Translations under genes and position numbers: made by a program
NCBI GenBank assembly: GCA_016870995.1
Contig: VFZU01000040.1
Coordinates: 1-44,509 of the forward strand
Direction of reading: 5' to 3'
DNA from: Acidobacteriota bacterium
Lineage (GTDB): Bacteria > Acidobacteriota > Terriglobia > Bryobacterales > Bryobacteraceae
DNA length: 44,509 bases
Shown: one piece after another, positions 32,323-41,633 of the stretch
Numbering within the stretch: position 1 is the first letter of the stretch
Layout of the letters: each line of letters begins with the position of its first letter
The notes under the pieces: generated by a model
Told to the model about the DNA's origin: nothing
Database searches by the model: none
The model's input: only the letters and a program-made list of their open reading frames with translations

Positions 32323-33348
32323 ATGAATATCCGCTCGCTGTTCAGCCTGTTTTCTTCAGATCTTGCCATTGATCTTGGCACGGCCAATACCCTCGTGTAT
32401 GCCAAGGGAAAGGGGATTGTCGTCAATGAACCTTCGATCGTGGCCATCAACAAGAACAATGGCGAAGTGGAAGCGGTAGGTAAAGAAGCCAAGGAAATGC
32501 TGGGCCGCACGCCTGGCAACATCGTCGCCATTCGGCCGATGAAGGACGGCGTGATCGCCGACTTTAAGGTGACCGAGCGCATGCTGAATTACTTCATTCA
32601 GAAGGCGCACGGCCGCAAGATGCTGGTGCATCCGCGAATTGTGATCGGTGTGCCCTCTGAAATCACGCAGGTGGAAAAGCGGGCCGTTATCGATTCGGCT
32701 TACCGCGCAAAAGCCAGCGAAGTGCATTTGGTGGAGCAAGCTATGGTGGCCGCGATCGGCGCCGGCCTGCCGATTACTGAGCCGGGCGGCAACATGGTTG
32801 TGGATATCGGCGGCGGCACTACGGACGTAGCTGTGATCTCGTTGGCCGGTATTGTGTATTCGCGTTCTGTTCGCGTAGCTGGCAACGAGCTGGATGAGGC
32901 GATCATTCAGTATTTGAAGCGGAAGTATAACTTGCTGGTCGGCGAGCGGACGGCAGAGCAGATCAAAATGCAGGTGGGTTCGGCTTCGGAAATGGATAAG
33001 CCGATCACTATGGAGATCAAAGGGCGAAACCTGATTGAGGGTGTGCCGCGGACTCTGACAATCGGCGATGAAGAAATCCGAGAAGCTCTTGCCGAAGGCA
33101 TCTCGACGATCATGAACGCGATTCGCGTTGCTCTGGAACGGACTCCTCCAGAGCTCTCCGCCGACATCGCGGATCGCGGAATCGTGCTGACCGGAGGCGG
33201 CGGTTTGATCAAGAACCTGGATAAGCGTATCCGCCAAGAAACGGGCTTGCCCGTTTCGATCGCTGAAGACCCGCTGGCTTGCGTTGTGCTCGGAATCGGA
33301 AAAATGCTTTCTGACTTCAAGCTCCTGCGCCGCATTGCCATCGAATAA
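32323..33348 (+). CDS. mreB: Rod shape-determining protein MreB
   Basis: 341 aa. Actin-like ATPase with phosphate-1 motif DLGTANTLVY near residue 19, phosphate-2 VVDIGGGTTDVAVIS near 159-173 and adenosine motif LTGGGGLIKNLD near 289. MreB filaments direct elongation of the lateral cell wall from beneath the inner membrane. First gene of mreB-mreC-mreD-mrdA-rodA. The 175-bp region upstream holds the divergent Cys-rich gene's promoter; a clear mreB promoter or Shine-Dalgarno was not found. Confidence 0.97.
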   Translation: MNIRSLFSLFSSDLAIDLGTANTLVYAKGKGIVVNEPSIVAINKNNGEVEAVGKEAKEMLGRTPGNIVAIRPMKDGVIADFKVTERMLNYFIQKAHGRKMLVHPRIVIGVPSEITQVEKRAVIDSAYRAKASEVHLVEQAMVAAIGAGLPITEPGGNMVVDIGGGTTDVAVISLAGIVYSRSVRVAGNELDEAIIQYLKRKYNLLVGERTAEQIKMQVGSASEMDKPITMEIKGRNLIEGVPRTLTIGDEEIREALAEGISTIMNAIRVALERTPPELSADIADRGIVLTGGGGLIKNLDKRIRQETGLPVSIAEDPLACVVLGIGKMLSDFKLLRRIAIE

Positions 33349-33372
33349 CAGGGAGTGCCTCAAGGGGCGGTC

Positions 33373-34488
33373 ATGGATGGATTCCTAGGCAGATATCGCA
33401 ACTTATCCGTACTGGTGATTGTCATCATGGCGCAGTTGGTGCTGCTCGCTGTTCAGGTGAAAAATAACCAGGATGTGCGGCTGATTCGCGTTTGGGCCGT
33501 AACTGCGATGACCCCTCTTGCCAGGGTGCTTGAAGGGATTCGTGCAAATACGTTCGGAGTTGCCGGGGAGTATTGGCAATTGCTCGAAGTGCGCTCAGAA
33601 AACCGGACGATGAAGGTGGATCTAGACCGGCTTAAGCTGGAGAACCAGTATCTGAAGGAAGAACTGGCAACCGCCAAGCGCGTCGAGGCGATGGCCTCTT
33701 TCGTACAGCGCAACCCGAGCAAGACAATTGGTGCGCGCATTATTGGCGCAGGGTCGGGGATGAATTCAAAGGTAGTCTTTATCGATCGCGGGTCGACATC
33801 TGGAGTGCTGAAAGGGATGCCTGTGATCACTCCAGACGGGATCGTCGGCAAGGTGACGGCTTCCTATCCTGTGGGAGCTCAGGTGATGTTGATCACAGAT
33901 CCGACGTTTGCTTGCGGTGTCGTATCTGACAAGTCGCGCATTCATGGAACGGTGCGCGGACAAGGTAACAACCAATTGCTCGTCGACTACATCCAGAACG
34001 AGCAGCAGGTTGCGGTTGGCGAAGTGTTCTATACGTCAGGCGATGATCGCATTTTCCCCAAGGGATTGCCCGTTGGGCCTGTCCGAGTCGCTCGGCAAGG
34101 CAAGTTGTTCAAGGAAATTTATCTCGCGCCAACTGCATTTGAGAAGGGCCTTGAAGAGGTTCTTGTCGTGTTGGAAGGCGTACACCAGCAGATTCCCGAT
34201 CTCTTGCCGGGAGCCGGCACTGGGCCGGAAGCGAAGCCTCTGGCCCCACCGCCGTCGGAATCAGTTCCAACGCCAGTTGACGCGACCCCACAGCAGAAGC
34301 CAGATCAGAAATTGTCTACTGATGCCGACAAGTTGCTCGAGAAGTACCGCTCGATCGGAGAGCAGCAGGGTGTTCGATATGGAAACCCAGGTCGAGTTCC
34401 CAATTTCAATGCGCCACCTCCAGTGGTAAAACCTCCAGCTCCGAAGACAGAAACTCCCCCCGCCGCGCCTGTGGTGCCGCCAAACTGA
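33373..34488 (+). CDS. mreC: Cell shape-determining protein MreC
   Basis: 371 aa from ATG 33373, chosen for AAGGGG 6 nt upstream; a GTG at 33355 also opens the frame. One N-terminal membrane helix (LSVLVIVIMAQLVLLAVQV), a coiled coil at about 65-105 (ENRTMKVDLDRLKLENQYLKE), a periplasmic beta-barrel domain (IGARIIGAGSGMNSKVVFIDRGS.SGV.KGMPVITPDGIVGKV) and a Pro-rich disordered tail from about 270 to the end. MreC bridges MreB/MreD to PBP2. The long Pro/Lys tail is larger than usual. Confidence 0.95.
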   Translation: MDGFLGRYRNLSVLVIVIMAQLVLLAVQVKNNQDVRLIRVWAVTAMTPLARVLEGIRANTFGVAGEYWQLLEVRSENRTMKVDLDRLKLENQYLKEELATAKRVEAMASFVQRNPSKTIGARIIGAGSGMNSKVVFIDRGSTSGVLKGMPVITPDGIVGKVTASYPVGAQVMLITDPTFACGVVSDKSRIHGTVRGQGNNQLLVDYIQNEQQVAVGEVFYTSGDDRIFPKGLPVGPVRVARQGKLFKEIYLAPTAFEKGLEEVLVVLEGVHQQIPDLLPGAGTGPEAKPLAPPPSESVPTPVDATPQQKPDQKLSTDADKLLEKYRSIGEQQGVRYGNPGRVPNFNAPPPVVKPPAPKTETPPAAPVVPPN

Positions 34489-34489
34489 C

Positions 34490-35035
34490 ATGCCGTTACC
34501 TGAGTACAGCGAAGCGAATTTTGTCGAAGGCCGACGAAGAAAGAGTTCTTCTTCGAGCTTCCGGCCTATCGTTTTCTTTCTGGTGCCGCTATTTTCGGTG
34601 CTGCTCGATATCTTTCTGCCACGATTTATCGAATCCGCACGGACACTGGAATTCCCGCTGTTGATCACAATCTACTTCTCATTGATGAAGCGGCAGCCGA
34701 TCGCTGGGATTGCCATAGGAGCGACGATCGGCCTGATGCAGGATTCTTTATCGCAACAACCGCTGGGCATGTTCGGGATTGTGAAAACGCTGGTGGGGTA
34801 TTTTGCGGCTTCGGTGAGTTTGCGATTCGACTTGAACAATCCGGCGCTGCGCTTCATGTTGTGCAATTTCTTTTTCGTGTTTCACCAGTTCTTCTATTGG
34901 GTCATGGTGCGGGCTTTGTTGGGGCAGGCCACGAACATCAATGGGATGGACGAATTGGTTCGTTCGTTGTTGAACTCGGCGGTTGCACTACCCTTGTTTC
35001 TCGCGTTGGATAAACTGAGGGAGGACGAGAGTTAG
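34490..35035 (+). CDS. mreD: Rod shape-determining protein MreD
   Basis: 181 aa. Hydrophilic N-terminus with a Ser run (RRRKSSSSSFRP), then about five or six transmembrane segments including IVFFLVPLFSVLLDIFLPRF, LEFPLLITIYFSL, IAIGATIGLMQDSLSQQPLG and a hydrophobic C-terminal helix. The G.MQD.L....LG motif is typical of MreD. It starts 1 nt after the mreC stop and is an inner-membrane part of the elongasome. No Shine-Dalgarno; probably translated by coupling. Confidence 0.93.
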   Translation: MPLPEYSEANFVEGRRRKSSSSSFRPIVFFLVPLFSVLLDIFLPRFIESARTLEFPLLITIYFSLMKRQPIAGIAIGATIGLMQDSLSQQPLGMFGIVKTLVGYFAASVSLRFDLNNPALRFMLCNFFFVFHQFFYWVMVRALLGQATNINGMDELVRSLLNSAVALPLFLALDKLREDES

Positions 35036-35042
35036 TCCATTT

Positions 35043-36932
35043 GTGTTTAGCCTCCCCGGACGGTCACAGCGCCTGGAGTTCCAGGATCGAATGCGGTTTC
35101 TCCGCGACGAATCCAAATTCGCGCAGGGGAAGATCGCGTTTCTTCAATATCTGAGTGTTGGGGTCTTTCTTCTGATCCTGGGCGGATATTGGAACCTGCA
35201 GATTCGGAACGAAGAAATCTATTCTTTGAAGGCAGAGCGGAATCGGATTAAGGCGCTTCCGATCCCGGCGCCGCGGGGCAAAATTCTCGATCGCGACAAG
35301 CGGGTGATCGTAGATAACCACTCAAGCTTCTCCGTTTTGCTTTCTCGTGAAACTCTGAAGGAAGAGCACCTGAAGCCGATTGCCGAGGGCCTGGATCTCG
35401 ATTATGACGAGTTGCTGGCGAAACTGAAGCGACACCGGGCCAGGCCGAAGTACCAAGCCATATTTATCAAAGAAGAACTGACTCCGGCGGAGATTGCTTT
35501 TGTTGAGTCTCATCGTGATCCAGACACCTATCCAGAACTGGAATTGATTCATACCGAACGTCGTGTCTATCCCGAAAGCGGATTTGGAGCACATCTCATC
35601 GGGTATGTTGGCGAGGTCTCGGAATCGGAGCTGAACCTTGCTGACTTCGCAAAATACCAACAAGGCGATCTGGTTGGAAAAACTGGAATCGAGCGGCAGT
35701 ACAACGATCTGCTGGCGGGTGTCGACGGTCAAAGGCAAGTGCTGGTCGACAATAAAGGGAACGAACGTCGAACCCTCGGGATGAAGCCGGCGGTGCCCGG
35801 CAAGCCCGTTGAACTCACGATTGATCTTGATGTTCAAACGGTGATGGAGCTTGCGATGGATGGCCGTCGTGGCGGAGCGGTTGCTCTCGATCCGCGCAAT
35901 GGGGAAGTGCTCGCCATGGTCTCAAGGCCTGGGTTTAATCTGTCCAGCCTTTCTTCGCGAGAAAGAAACCGTCAATGGCGAGAGATTTTCTCAAACCCCG
36001 AAAAACCACTGTTGAATCGCGCGATTCAGGCGCAGATGGCGCCTGGGTCTACTTTCAAACCGATCGTGGCGCTGGCCGCACTGGAAAGTGGCGAGATTAC
36101 GAACGATACTTCTTTCGGCTGTGGCGGAGGCTTGAACTTTTTTGGCCGCTACTTCCATTGCCACAACAAGAAGGGCCATGGGGCAACCACTCTGAAGAAG
36201 GCGCTCGCTCAATCCTGCGACGTGTACTTCTACAACGTCGGCAATAAGATTGGAATCGACAAGATTGCCGAGTACGCTAAAATCGCCGGTTTCGGAGCTA
36301 AGACCGGGATTGACCTTCCTGCAGAAGCGGAAGGCACTCTGCCGTCCAGCAAATGGAAGATTCGTGCACTGCGAGAGAAATGGTATGGCGGAGACACGAT
36401 CTCAGTTGCCATTGGCCAGGGCTATCTGACCTCAACTCCCATTCAATTGGCGCACGCTATCGGAGGACTCGCGATCGGCGGGATCTGGCATACACCGCAT
36501 TTGTTGAAGGGCGAACCTGCTTCAAAGCCCGCGCGCAAGGCTGATCTGAATCTCGATCATGTCCGGTTTGTCGTGGACGGCATGTGCGAGGTTGTGAATG
36601 GTTGGGGAACGGCTACAAATTCTCGCGTGCCCGGTGTTGAGATGTGCGGCAAGACTGGAACCGCGCAAACAGTATCAAACGAATACCAGAAAGCCAGAAA
36701 CATCCACGTCAAGGACAATGCCTGGTTTGTCGCATTTGCGCCAAGAGTAAATCCTGAGATCGCTGTCGCAGTGTTGTTTGAAGAAGGCGAGCATGGCAAT
36801 CTTGCTGGAACCATCGCGCGCGATGTTGTGAAGGCTCATTTCGACAAGAAGGCGCGAAAAGACATGTCGCAGTCCCAACCTGGTGCTGCGACGGCAGGAT
36901 TGCAGACTCCTGCTGGTGGAGCCGGAAACTGA
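35043..36932 (+). CDS. mrdA: Peptidoglycan D,D-transpeptidase PBP2
   Basis: 629 aa from GTG 35043, or 613 aa from ATG 35091 (MRFLRDESKFAQGKIA), which has AGGA 5 nt upstream and fits related proteins well. One membrane helix (FLQYLSVGVFLLILGGYW), a PBP dimerisation domain (PAPRGKILDRDKRVIVDN...), and the transpeptidase domain with the SxxK motif at Ser336-Lys339 (PGSTFKP, numbered from GTG 35043), the SxD/N motif (QSCDVYFYN) and KTGTAQ at Lys537. PBP2 cross-links peptidoglycan in the elongasome with RodA as glycosyltransferase partner. Its stop overlaps the rodA start (TGATG). Confidence 0.95.
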   Translation: MFSLPGRSQRLEFQDRMRFLRDESKFAQGKIAFLQYLSVGVFLLILGGYWNLQIRNEEIYSLKAERNRIKALPIPAPRGKILDRDKRVIVDNHSSFSVLLSRETLKEEHLKPIAEGLDLDYDELLAKLKRHRARPKYQAIFIKEELTPAEIAFVESHRDPDTYPELELIHTERRVYPESGFGAHLIGYVGEVSESELNLADFAKYQQGDLVGKTGIERQYNDLLAGVDGQRQVLVDNKGNERRTLGMKPAVPGKPVELTIDLDVQTVMELAMDGRRGGAVALDPRNGEVLAMVSRPGFNLSSLSSRERNRQWREIFSNPEKPLLNRAIQAQMAPGSTFKPIVALAALESGEITNDTSFGCGGGLNFFGRYFHCHNKKGHGATTLKKALAQSCDVYFYNVGNKIGIDKIAEYAKIAGFGAKTGIDLPAEAEGTLPSSKWKIRALREKWYGGDTISVAIGQGYLTSTPIQLAHAIGGLAIGGIWHTPHLLKGEPASKPARKADLNLDHVRFVVDGMCEVVNGWGTATNSRVPGVEMCGKTGTAQTVSNEYQKARNIHVKDNAWFVAFAPRVNPEIAVAVLFEEGEHGNLAGTIARDVVKAHFDKKARKDMSQSQPGAATAGLQTPAGGAGN

Positions 36933-38023
36933 TGTTCAGCTTGCGTTCATTGCGAGATATCGATTGGACATTGTTGATCTTGACGCTGATGATCTGTGGC
37001 ATCGGCGTGCTGCAGATTTACTCCGCAACCCAGGCAAGCGAAAACGCTGACCGTTGGTGGAAACAGAGCTTATACATCGGTGTTGGATTGATCGCGTTTT
37101 ATCTGATCAGCCAGATCGACTATCACACGCTGGTTGGGCAGTCGCCGATGCTGTACATCGTGTTTGGCGTAATCCTTGTTTTTTTGTTGATTTTGAGCAG
37201 AGTAGTTCTTGGCGCGAAGCGCTGGATCGGGCTAGGAGCCGGGTTCAAGTTGCAGCCAAGTGAGTTCATGAAGCTGATCCTGATTCTGTTTGTGGCTCGA
37301 TACATATCCGAATTGAAATCGGATTCGATGGAGTTAACAGATCTGGTTAAGCTTTCTGGTCTGGTATTGGTGCCGTTCGGTCTGGTTGCGTTGCAGCCTG
37401 ACCTGGGGACGGCTCTTTGCTATTTGCCGATTCTCGGCGTTGGCGTCTTGCTTGCGGGTCTGACCAAGCAACAGGCCATGGCCTTGTTGCTGATTTTTGT
37501 GCTGGTTGTACCCGCGGGATGGTTCATGTTGAAGGATTACCAGAAGGCGCGTATCACGAGTTTCGTTGATCCCGCGTCAGACCCCCAGGGTTCTGGTTAT
37601 CAGGTGATGCAATCCAAAATCGCAGTCGGGTCCGGAGGTATGTGGGGCCTGGGTGTGACGCGTGGAATGCAGATCCAATTGCGGTTCTTACCCTTTGCCC
37701 ATACGGATTTTATCTTCGCGGCTTTCGCCGAAGAACACGGCTTTGTCGGCGTGGTGTTCGTACTTGGGTTATATTTCCTTTTATTGATGCAAATTTTGCA
37801 AAACGCACAAACCGCCCCCGATCGGGCCGGTACCGCCATTTGTATGGGCGTGGGTGCGTTGATGCTTTTCCATGTTTTGGAGAATGCAGGTATGGTCGCC
37901 GGGCTGATGCCGGTGGCGGGGATTCCGCTGCCGCTGATGAGTTACGGCGGATCCAGCATTCTCTCGTTCTTTCTCATGCTGGGGCTAGTGAACAATGTAC
38001 GGCTCCGGCGATTTCTACAATGA
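36932..38023 (+). CDS. rodA: Peptidoglycan glycosyltransferase RodA
   Basis: 363 aa, SEDS family polytopic membrane protein with about ten hydrophobic segments. Signature regions: GIGVLQIYSAT, GAKRWIGLG.GF.LQPSEFMKLILILFVARY, LQPDLGTALCYLPI, VDPASDPQGSGYQVMQSKIAVGSGG.WG.G, FLPFAHTDFIFAAFAEE and GIPLPLMSYGGSS. RodA polymerises lipid II glycan strands with PBP2. The start has GGAG 10 nt upstream and overlaps mrdA by 1 nt. Last gene of the elongasome operon. Confidence 0.96.
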   Translation: MFSLRSLRDIDWTLLILTLMICGIGVLQIYSATQASENADRWWKQSLYIGVGLIAFYLISQIDYHTLVGQSPMLYIVFGVILVFLLILSRVVLGAKRWIGLGAGFKLQPSEFMKLILILFVARYISELKSDSMELTDLVKLSGLVLVPFGLVALQPDLGTALCYLPILGVGVLLAGLTKQQAMALLLIFVLVVPAGWFMLKDYQKARITSFVDPASDPQGSGYQVMQSKIAVGSGGMWGLGVTRGMQIQLRFLPFAHTDFIFAAFAEEHGFVGVVFVLGLYFLLLMQILQNAQTAPDRAGTAICMGVGALMLFHVLENAGMVAGLMPVAGIPLPLMSYGGSSILSFFLMLGLVNNVRLRRFLQ

Positions 38024-38289
38024 CATGACCCCGGGCCAAACACAGAACCGCTTGGGGCTACAACCACCTGGAATCATATTGCCGGGACGCTTTCGCTGGA
38101 ATGCTTCGCGCCTGGAGAAGTGCTCCATGCGGCTATGCCGCCGCACCGATAGCTTTAGCGCGCCATTCAACAGCTACCAAACGCTTCTAATCGTACTCAG
38201 TGCATATCGCGTCTTGTTTCGAGTCGAGTTGACTTCCAAAGTTGTATCCCAGGCCTTCGGTTCTCCCGGAATCCACAAGGAGATGCCTG
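38024..38289 (+). other. Leader region between rodA and the RNase E/G gene
   Basis: 266 bp without a convincing gene. It ends in a good ribosome site (AAGGAG, 7 nt before ATG 38290). No clear terminator hairpin follows rodA, and a TTGACT near 38229 lacks a matching -10. RNase E genes of other bacteria are controlled through long 5' leaders, so this stretch may be an untranslated leader; I see no defined structure. Confidence 0.3.
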
Positions 38290-40944
38290 ATGGCAAAAGA
38301 GCTAGTAATTTCCACTGGCCGACACGAAACGCGTGTCGCGATCATAGAAGACGACCAACTCGTCGAAATTTATTTTCAACGCGCCAATGAATATTCATTG
38401 GCTGGATCGATTCACAAGGGCAGAGTCACAAGGGTGCTGCCTGGGATGCAGTCCGCCTTCGTTGATTTAGGACTTGAGCGCGACACGTTTCTTTATGTCT
38501 CTGACTTCTTCGAAGAAAACGAAGAATTCGAAAAAATGCCGGAAGGTCGCGAGCGAAACGATCGGGACCGTGGCGGAGATCGAGATCGGGGAAGAGGCAG
38601 GGAACGCGAAGGTGGCCGTGGCCGTGGTCGGGATCGAGATCGTCGAGAACCGAGAATGGCGCAAGCCGCTTCCGCTGAAGCCCCTGTAATTGAAGAAGCA
38701 GGTGTTGAAGCTCTTGCTGTGGCCCCGATCGTTGCGGTGGAAAGGCAGACGTCTCAAGAGGGAGCTGACCCTCGTCGAGGTAATCGTCGCCGCCGGAGAG
38801 GACGCGGAAATCAGGGAGGCAATTTCCCGGAGTCAAAGTTTGCCGATACTTCAGAGGAAGAAGAAGCAGTAACCGAAGAAATCGAAACCGTCATCGAGGC
38901 GCGCGTTGACGAAGAAGCGCCATCGATGCCGATCTTGCTTCCGGGCGAATCCCTGTCGAAGTACGCCAGAGCAGCTTCTGCCGCTGTTGAGGAAGAGCTC
39001 GACACTGAAGAAGTTGATGCAGAAGAAGAAGTGGAAGTGGAGGCCGTTGCTTCCACTCATGAAGTTCCTGTAGATGCCGGAGAGGCGCAGGAAGCGATCG
39101 TGACTCCGCTGAAAGCTATCACTCCGGAAACCATCGCGGAGCAACGCGAAGCAGAAGTGCTCGAGGAAGTGAAAGAGCACCTGGCTGAGATTGCAAGGGA
39201 GAAGGAAGAAGAGCGCGATTTCCAAGAAGCTGAGCGGTTGGTTTATGAAGATCGCGAAGCTAGCGAAGAAGTAACGGAAGTTTCCGCTGATGTGGTAGTT
39301 GAAGGCGCAGCATCCGAAGAAACCGTGGAGGAACTTGAGGCTGAGATCACGGCCGAAGCTTCTGAAGGGGACTCTGCTGAGGTGACGGAGGACGGTGTCC
39401 TTCCTTCTCTTGGTTATTCGGCGCACTTGCGGCAAACCGATCAGAGATTTTTACAGCAACGCACCCCGCAGGAAGGTGAAGAGGGCCAGGAAAGGGGTGG
39501 TCGCCGCCGCCGCCGTGGCGGGCGTGGCCGGGATCGTGAGCGCACCGTTGAGGTGGCGGCTGATGAACCCACCGCTGAAGGAACTGTAGCGGATGAAACG
39601 CCCAGCGAAGAAGTTCGCGAAGCCTCACCAAGGCGTGAAGAGGGCCGTCGCGATGGGCGCAATCGTCGCGATCGTGGGGAACGTCAAGACCGAAACGGGG
39701 GGGAGCGAAACGAACGGCCTGACCGTGAGCGTCGCCCGCAACCCTCGATCACTGAATTGCTGAAAGAGGGCCAGGAGATTCTGGTCCAGATCGCAAAAGA
39801 ACCGCTGGGTCAAAAGGGCGCCCGCATTACTTCACACATTGCGCTGCCGGGCCGCTATTGCGTTTACATGCCGACCGTGGATCATACCGGTGTGTCGCGC
39901 AAGATCCCTTCAGATGAGGAGCGGATGCGCCTGAAGCGCATCCTGCAAAGCCGTAAGGAAGGTATCCCTGGCGGGTTCATCATTCGCACTGCTGGCGAAG
40001 GTCGAACTGAAGAAGAAATTCTCGCTGATATCGACTTCCTGCATAATCTCTGGATCGATATTCGACGTAAGGCGGAAAGCAAGCCCGCACCGGCGTTGAT
40101 CTATCACGACCTCGAAATCGTGGAACGTGTCTTGAGAGATCAACTCGGTCCCGAATTCAAATCCATCTGGGTGGACAACGAGGAGATCTACGAGAGCATC
40201 CTTCGCTTCCTCGAACGGTTTCAGCCGCAGATGGTCTCACGCGTCAAGATGTACACGCGTCAGGTCTCGATCTTCGACAACTTTGGCATCACTCAAGAAC
40301 TGGAGAAGGCTCTCCGTCCGAAGGTTTGGCTGAAGTCGGGCGGCTACATCGTAATCAACCAGACGGAGGCGCTGGTTGCGATCGATATCAACACCGGCAA
40401 GTTTGTCGGCAAATCGAATCGCCTTGAAGATACGATCGTCAAGACCAATATCGAAGCGATTCGTGAAATCGTTCGTCAGGTTCGCCTACGCGACCTCGGC
40501 GGCATCATCGTGATCGACTTTATCGACATGGATGAGCGCAAGAATCGCATGCGTGTGATGCAGGCCCTCGAAGAAGCGATGAGAGCGGATCGTGCGCCGT
40601 ACAAGATTCTCCAGTTCAACGATTTTGGCTTGGTCGCCATTACGCGTAAGCGAGTGAAGCAATCCCTTGAGCGCACGCTGTGCGCGCCTTGCCCTTATTG
40701 CGAAGGCTCTGGCTACGTGAAGAGCGTTCAAACCGTTGTGGGAGAGATTCTCAATGAAGCGAAGAAGCTGGCTCGCGCGCTAGAAGATTCCAAAGACGTG
40801 CTGCTACGCGTGAATCCTGAAGTGGCGAAGGTGTTCAAGTCCTCCGAGAATCAATATCTCGAGGAGTTGGAGGAAATCATCGGCCGCCCGGTGATGGTGG
40901 TCTCCGATGGTTTGATTCATCAGGAGAAGTTCGACTTGGCCTAA
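38290..40944 (+). CDS. rng: Ribonuclease E/G with very long disordered insert in the S1 domain
   Basis: 884 aa from ATG 38290 (AAGGAG upstream). N-terminal S1 half at residues 1-73 (ELVISTGRHETRVAIIED, GSIHKGRVTRVLPGMQSAFVDLG), an insert of about 410 residues (74-484), then the rest of S1 (ITELLKEGQEILVQIAKEPLGQKGARITSH). Next come RNase H-like and DNase I-like parts with catalytic Asp699 (AIDINTGKF) and Asp743 (VIDFIDM), and the zinc link C798-AP-C801-PY-C804. The insert has basic Arg/Gly-rich blocks at about 86-121, 162-176 and 403-482, and Glu-rich acidic stretches at about 185-400. It cleaves single-stranded RNA in mRNA decay and rRNA processing. rng or rne cannot be separated by eye. Confidence 0.94.
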   Translation: MAKELVISTGRHETRVAIIEDDQLVEIYFQRANEYSLAGSIHKGRVTRVLPGMQSAFVDLGLERDTFLYVSDFFEENEEFEKMPEGRERNDRDRGGDRDRGRGREREGGRGRGRDRDRREPRMAQAASAEAPVIEEAGVEALAVAPIVAVERQTSQEGADPRRGNRRRRRGRGNQGGNFPESKFADTSEEEEAVTEEIETVIEARVDEEAPSMPILLPGESLSKYARAASAAVEEELDTEEVDAEEEVEVEAVASTHEVPVDAGEAQEAIVTPLKAITPETIAEQREAEVLEEVKEHLAEIAREKEEERDFQEAERLVYEDREASEEVTEVSADVVVEGAASEETVEELEAEITAEASEGDSAEVTEDGVLPSLGYSAHLRQTDQRFLQQRTPQEGEEGQERGGRRRRRGGRGRDRERTVEVAADEPTAEGTVADETPSEEVREASPRREEGRRDGRNRRDRGERQDRNGGERNERPDRERRPQPSITELLKEGQEILVQIAKEPLGQKGARITSHIALPGRYCVYMPTVDHTGVSRKIPSDEERMRLKRILQSRKEGIPGGFIIRTAGEGRTEEEILADIDFLHNLWIDIRRKAESKPAPALIYHDLEIVERVLRDQLGPEFKSIWVDNEEIYESILRFLERFQPQMVSRVKMYTRQVSIFDNFGITQELEKALRPKVWLKSGGYIVINQTEALVAIDINTGKFVGKSNRLEDTIVKTNIEAIREIVRQVRLRDLGGIIVIDFIDMDERKNRMRVMQALEEAMRADRAPYKILQFNDFGLVAITRKRVKQSLERTLCAPCPYCEGSGYVKSVQTVVGEILNEAKKLARALEDSKDVLLRVNPEVAKVFKSSENQYLEELEEIIGRPVMVVSDGLIHQEKFDLA

Positions 40945-40948
40945 GAAT

Positions 40949-41617
40949 ATGCGACAGGCCAGCCTGATCTTCCTCATTTGGTTTGCGACGAAAAGCTCCG
41001 GACAGGAGCTTTTCGTCTTTTCCGACGTGCCTTTGCTGCAGGATCGTTCTGGAAAGAGTCTTGGATGTGACGCGATCCCGTCGTGGGCCTCTCATGCCCC
41101 GCTCTCCCCTGCGATCCGGCAAGGAGAATCGTTGAACCTGCTTCTAGCCGTAACCAATAAGAGGGGATCGGCTTTTGTATTGCAGACAGGCCAAAACCCT
41201 GCTGACAGCCTTAGAATGCAAACGAGCCGGCTGTTCCCTGGAACAGATGGAGTGGATGAGCCCGTCACGGTGCCCAATCCCATCCGAGGCCGAATTGGTG
41301 AATCTCAGACGTGCGCGTTATTTTTGCTTGTGGTCACCGCGCCGGCCGACACTCCGATTGGCCGCGTCAAGCTGGAGCCAGCAGCCTGGATCCCTGACTC
41401 CGCTGGAGGCAATTATTGGATTCGCTATCCCATGGAGATTCGAGTTGTTCCCGCTGCGTCGTCGAGGCAACCCTGCTTGATCGATGGAAAGGGATTCGGA
41501 AAGCAATTGATGCAGTCTGTTTGGGAACTTCTTGGCGAGTGCCCGGAGAGTGCGGACCTGCGCCAGTACATCGATAGAGTGCGAAAAGCAAGACAGTTAC
41601 TGGGCCGGAATCAATGA
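40949..41617 (+). CDS. Secreted protein of unknown function
   Basis: 222 aa, ATG 4 nt after the RNase E/G stop; only a weak ribosome site. Signal peptide MRQASLIFLIWFATKSSGQ, then a beta-rich domain: GESLNLLLAVTNKRGSAFVLQTGQNP and LFLLVVTAPADTPIGRVKLEPAAWI, WIRYPMEIRVVP, and a helical tail (SADLRQYIDRVRKARQLLGRN). It looks like an immunoglobulin-like or jelly-roll fold of an acidobacterial unknown family. Oddly, codons for TKSSGQELFVF lie exactly on a perfect terminator hairpin (40987-41021), so transcription from upstream would mostly stop inside this gene unless translation or a factor prevents it. Confidence 0.72.
   Translation: MRQASLIFLIWFATKSSGQELFVFSDVPLLQDRSGKSLGCDAIPSWASHAPLSPAIRQGESLNLLLAVTNKRGSAFVLQTGQNPADSLRMQTSRLFPGTDGVDEPVTVPNPIRGRIGESQTCALFLLVVTAPADTPIGRVKLEPAAWIPDSAGGNYWIRYPMEIRVVPAASSRQPCLIDGKGFGKQLMQSVWELLGECPESADLRQYIDRVRKARQLLGRNQ
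40987..41021 (+). terminator. Perfect intrinsic terminator inside the signal-peptide region
   Basis: Left arm GACGAAAAGCTCC (40987-40999), loop GGACA (41000-41004), right arm GGAGCTTTTCGTC (41005-41017), then TTTT. A 13-bp perfect stem followed by U residues is a textbook Rho-independent terminator. It lies 43 bp after the RNase E/G stop, so it suits that gene, but it is within codons 13-25 of the secreted-protein gene. Confidence 0.85.
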
Positions 41618-41633
41618 CTCAACTCCTATTTGG

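Noticed and set aside
38426-39435. Long minus-strand open frames opposite the RNase E/G insert
   Set aside because: They are shadows of the repetitive Glu/Arg-rich coding strand and show Ser/Phe-rich low complexity.
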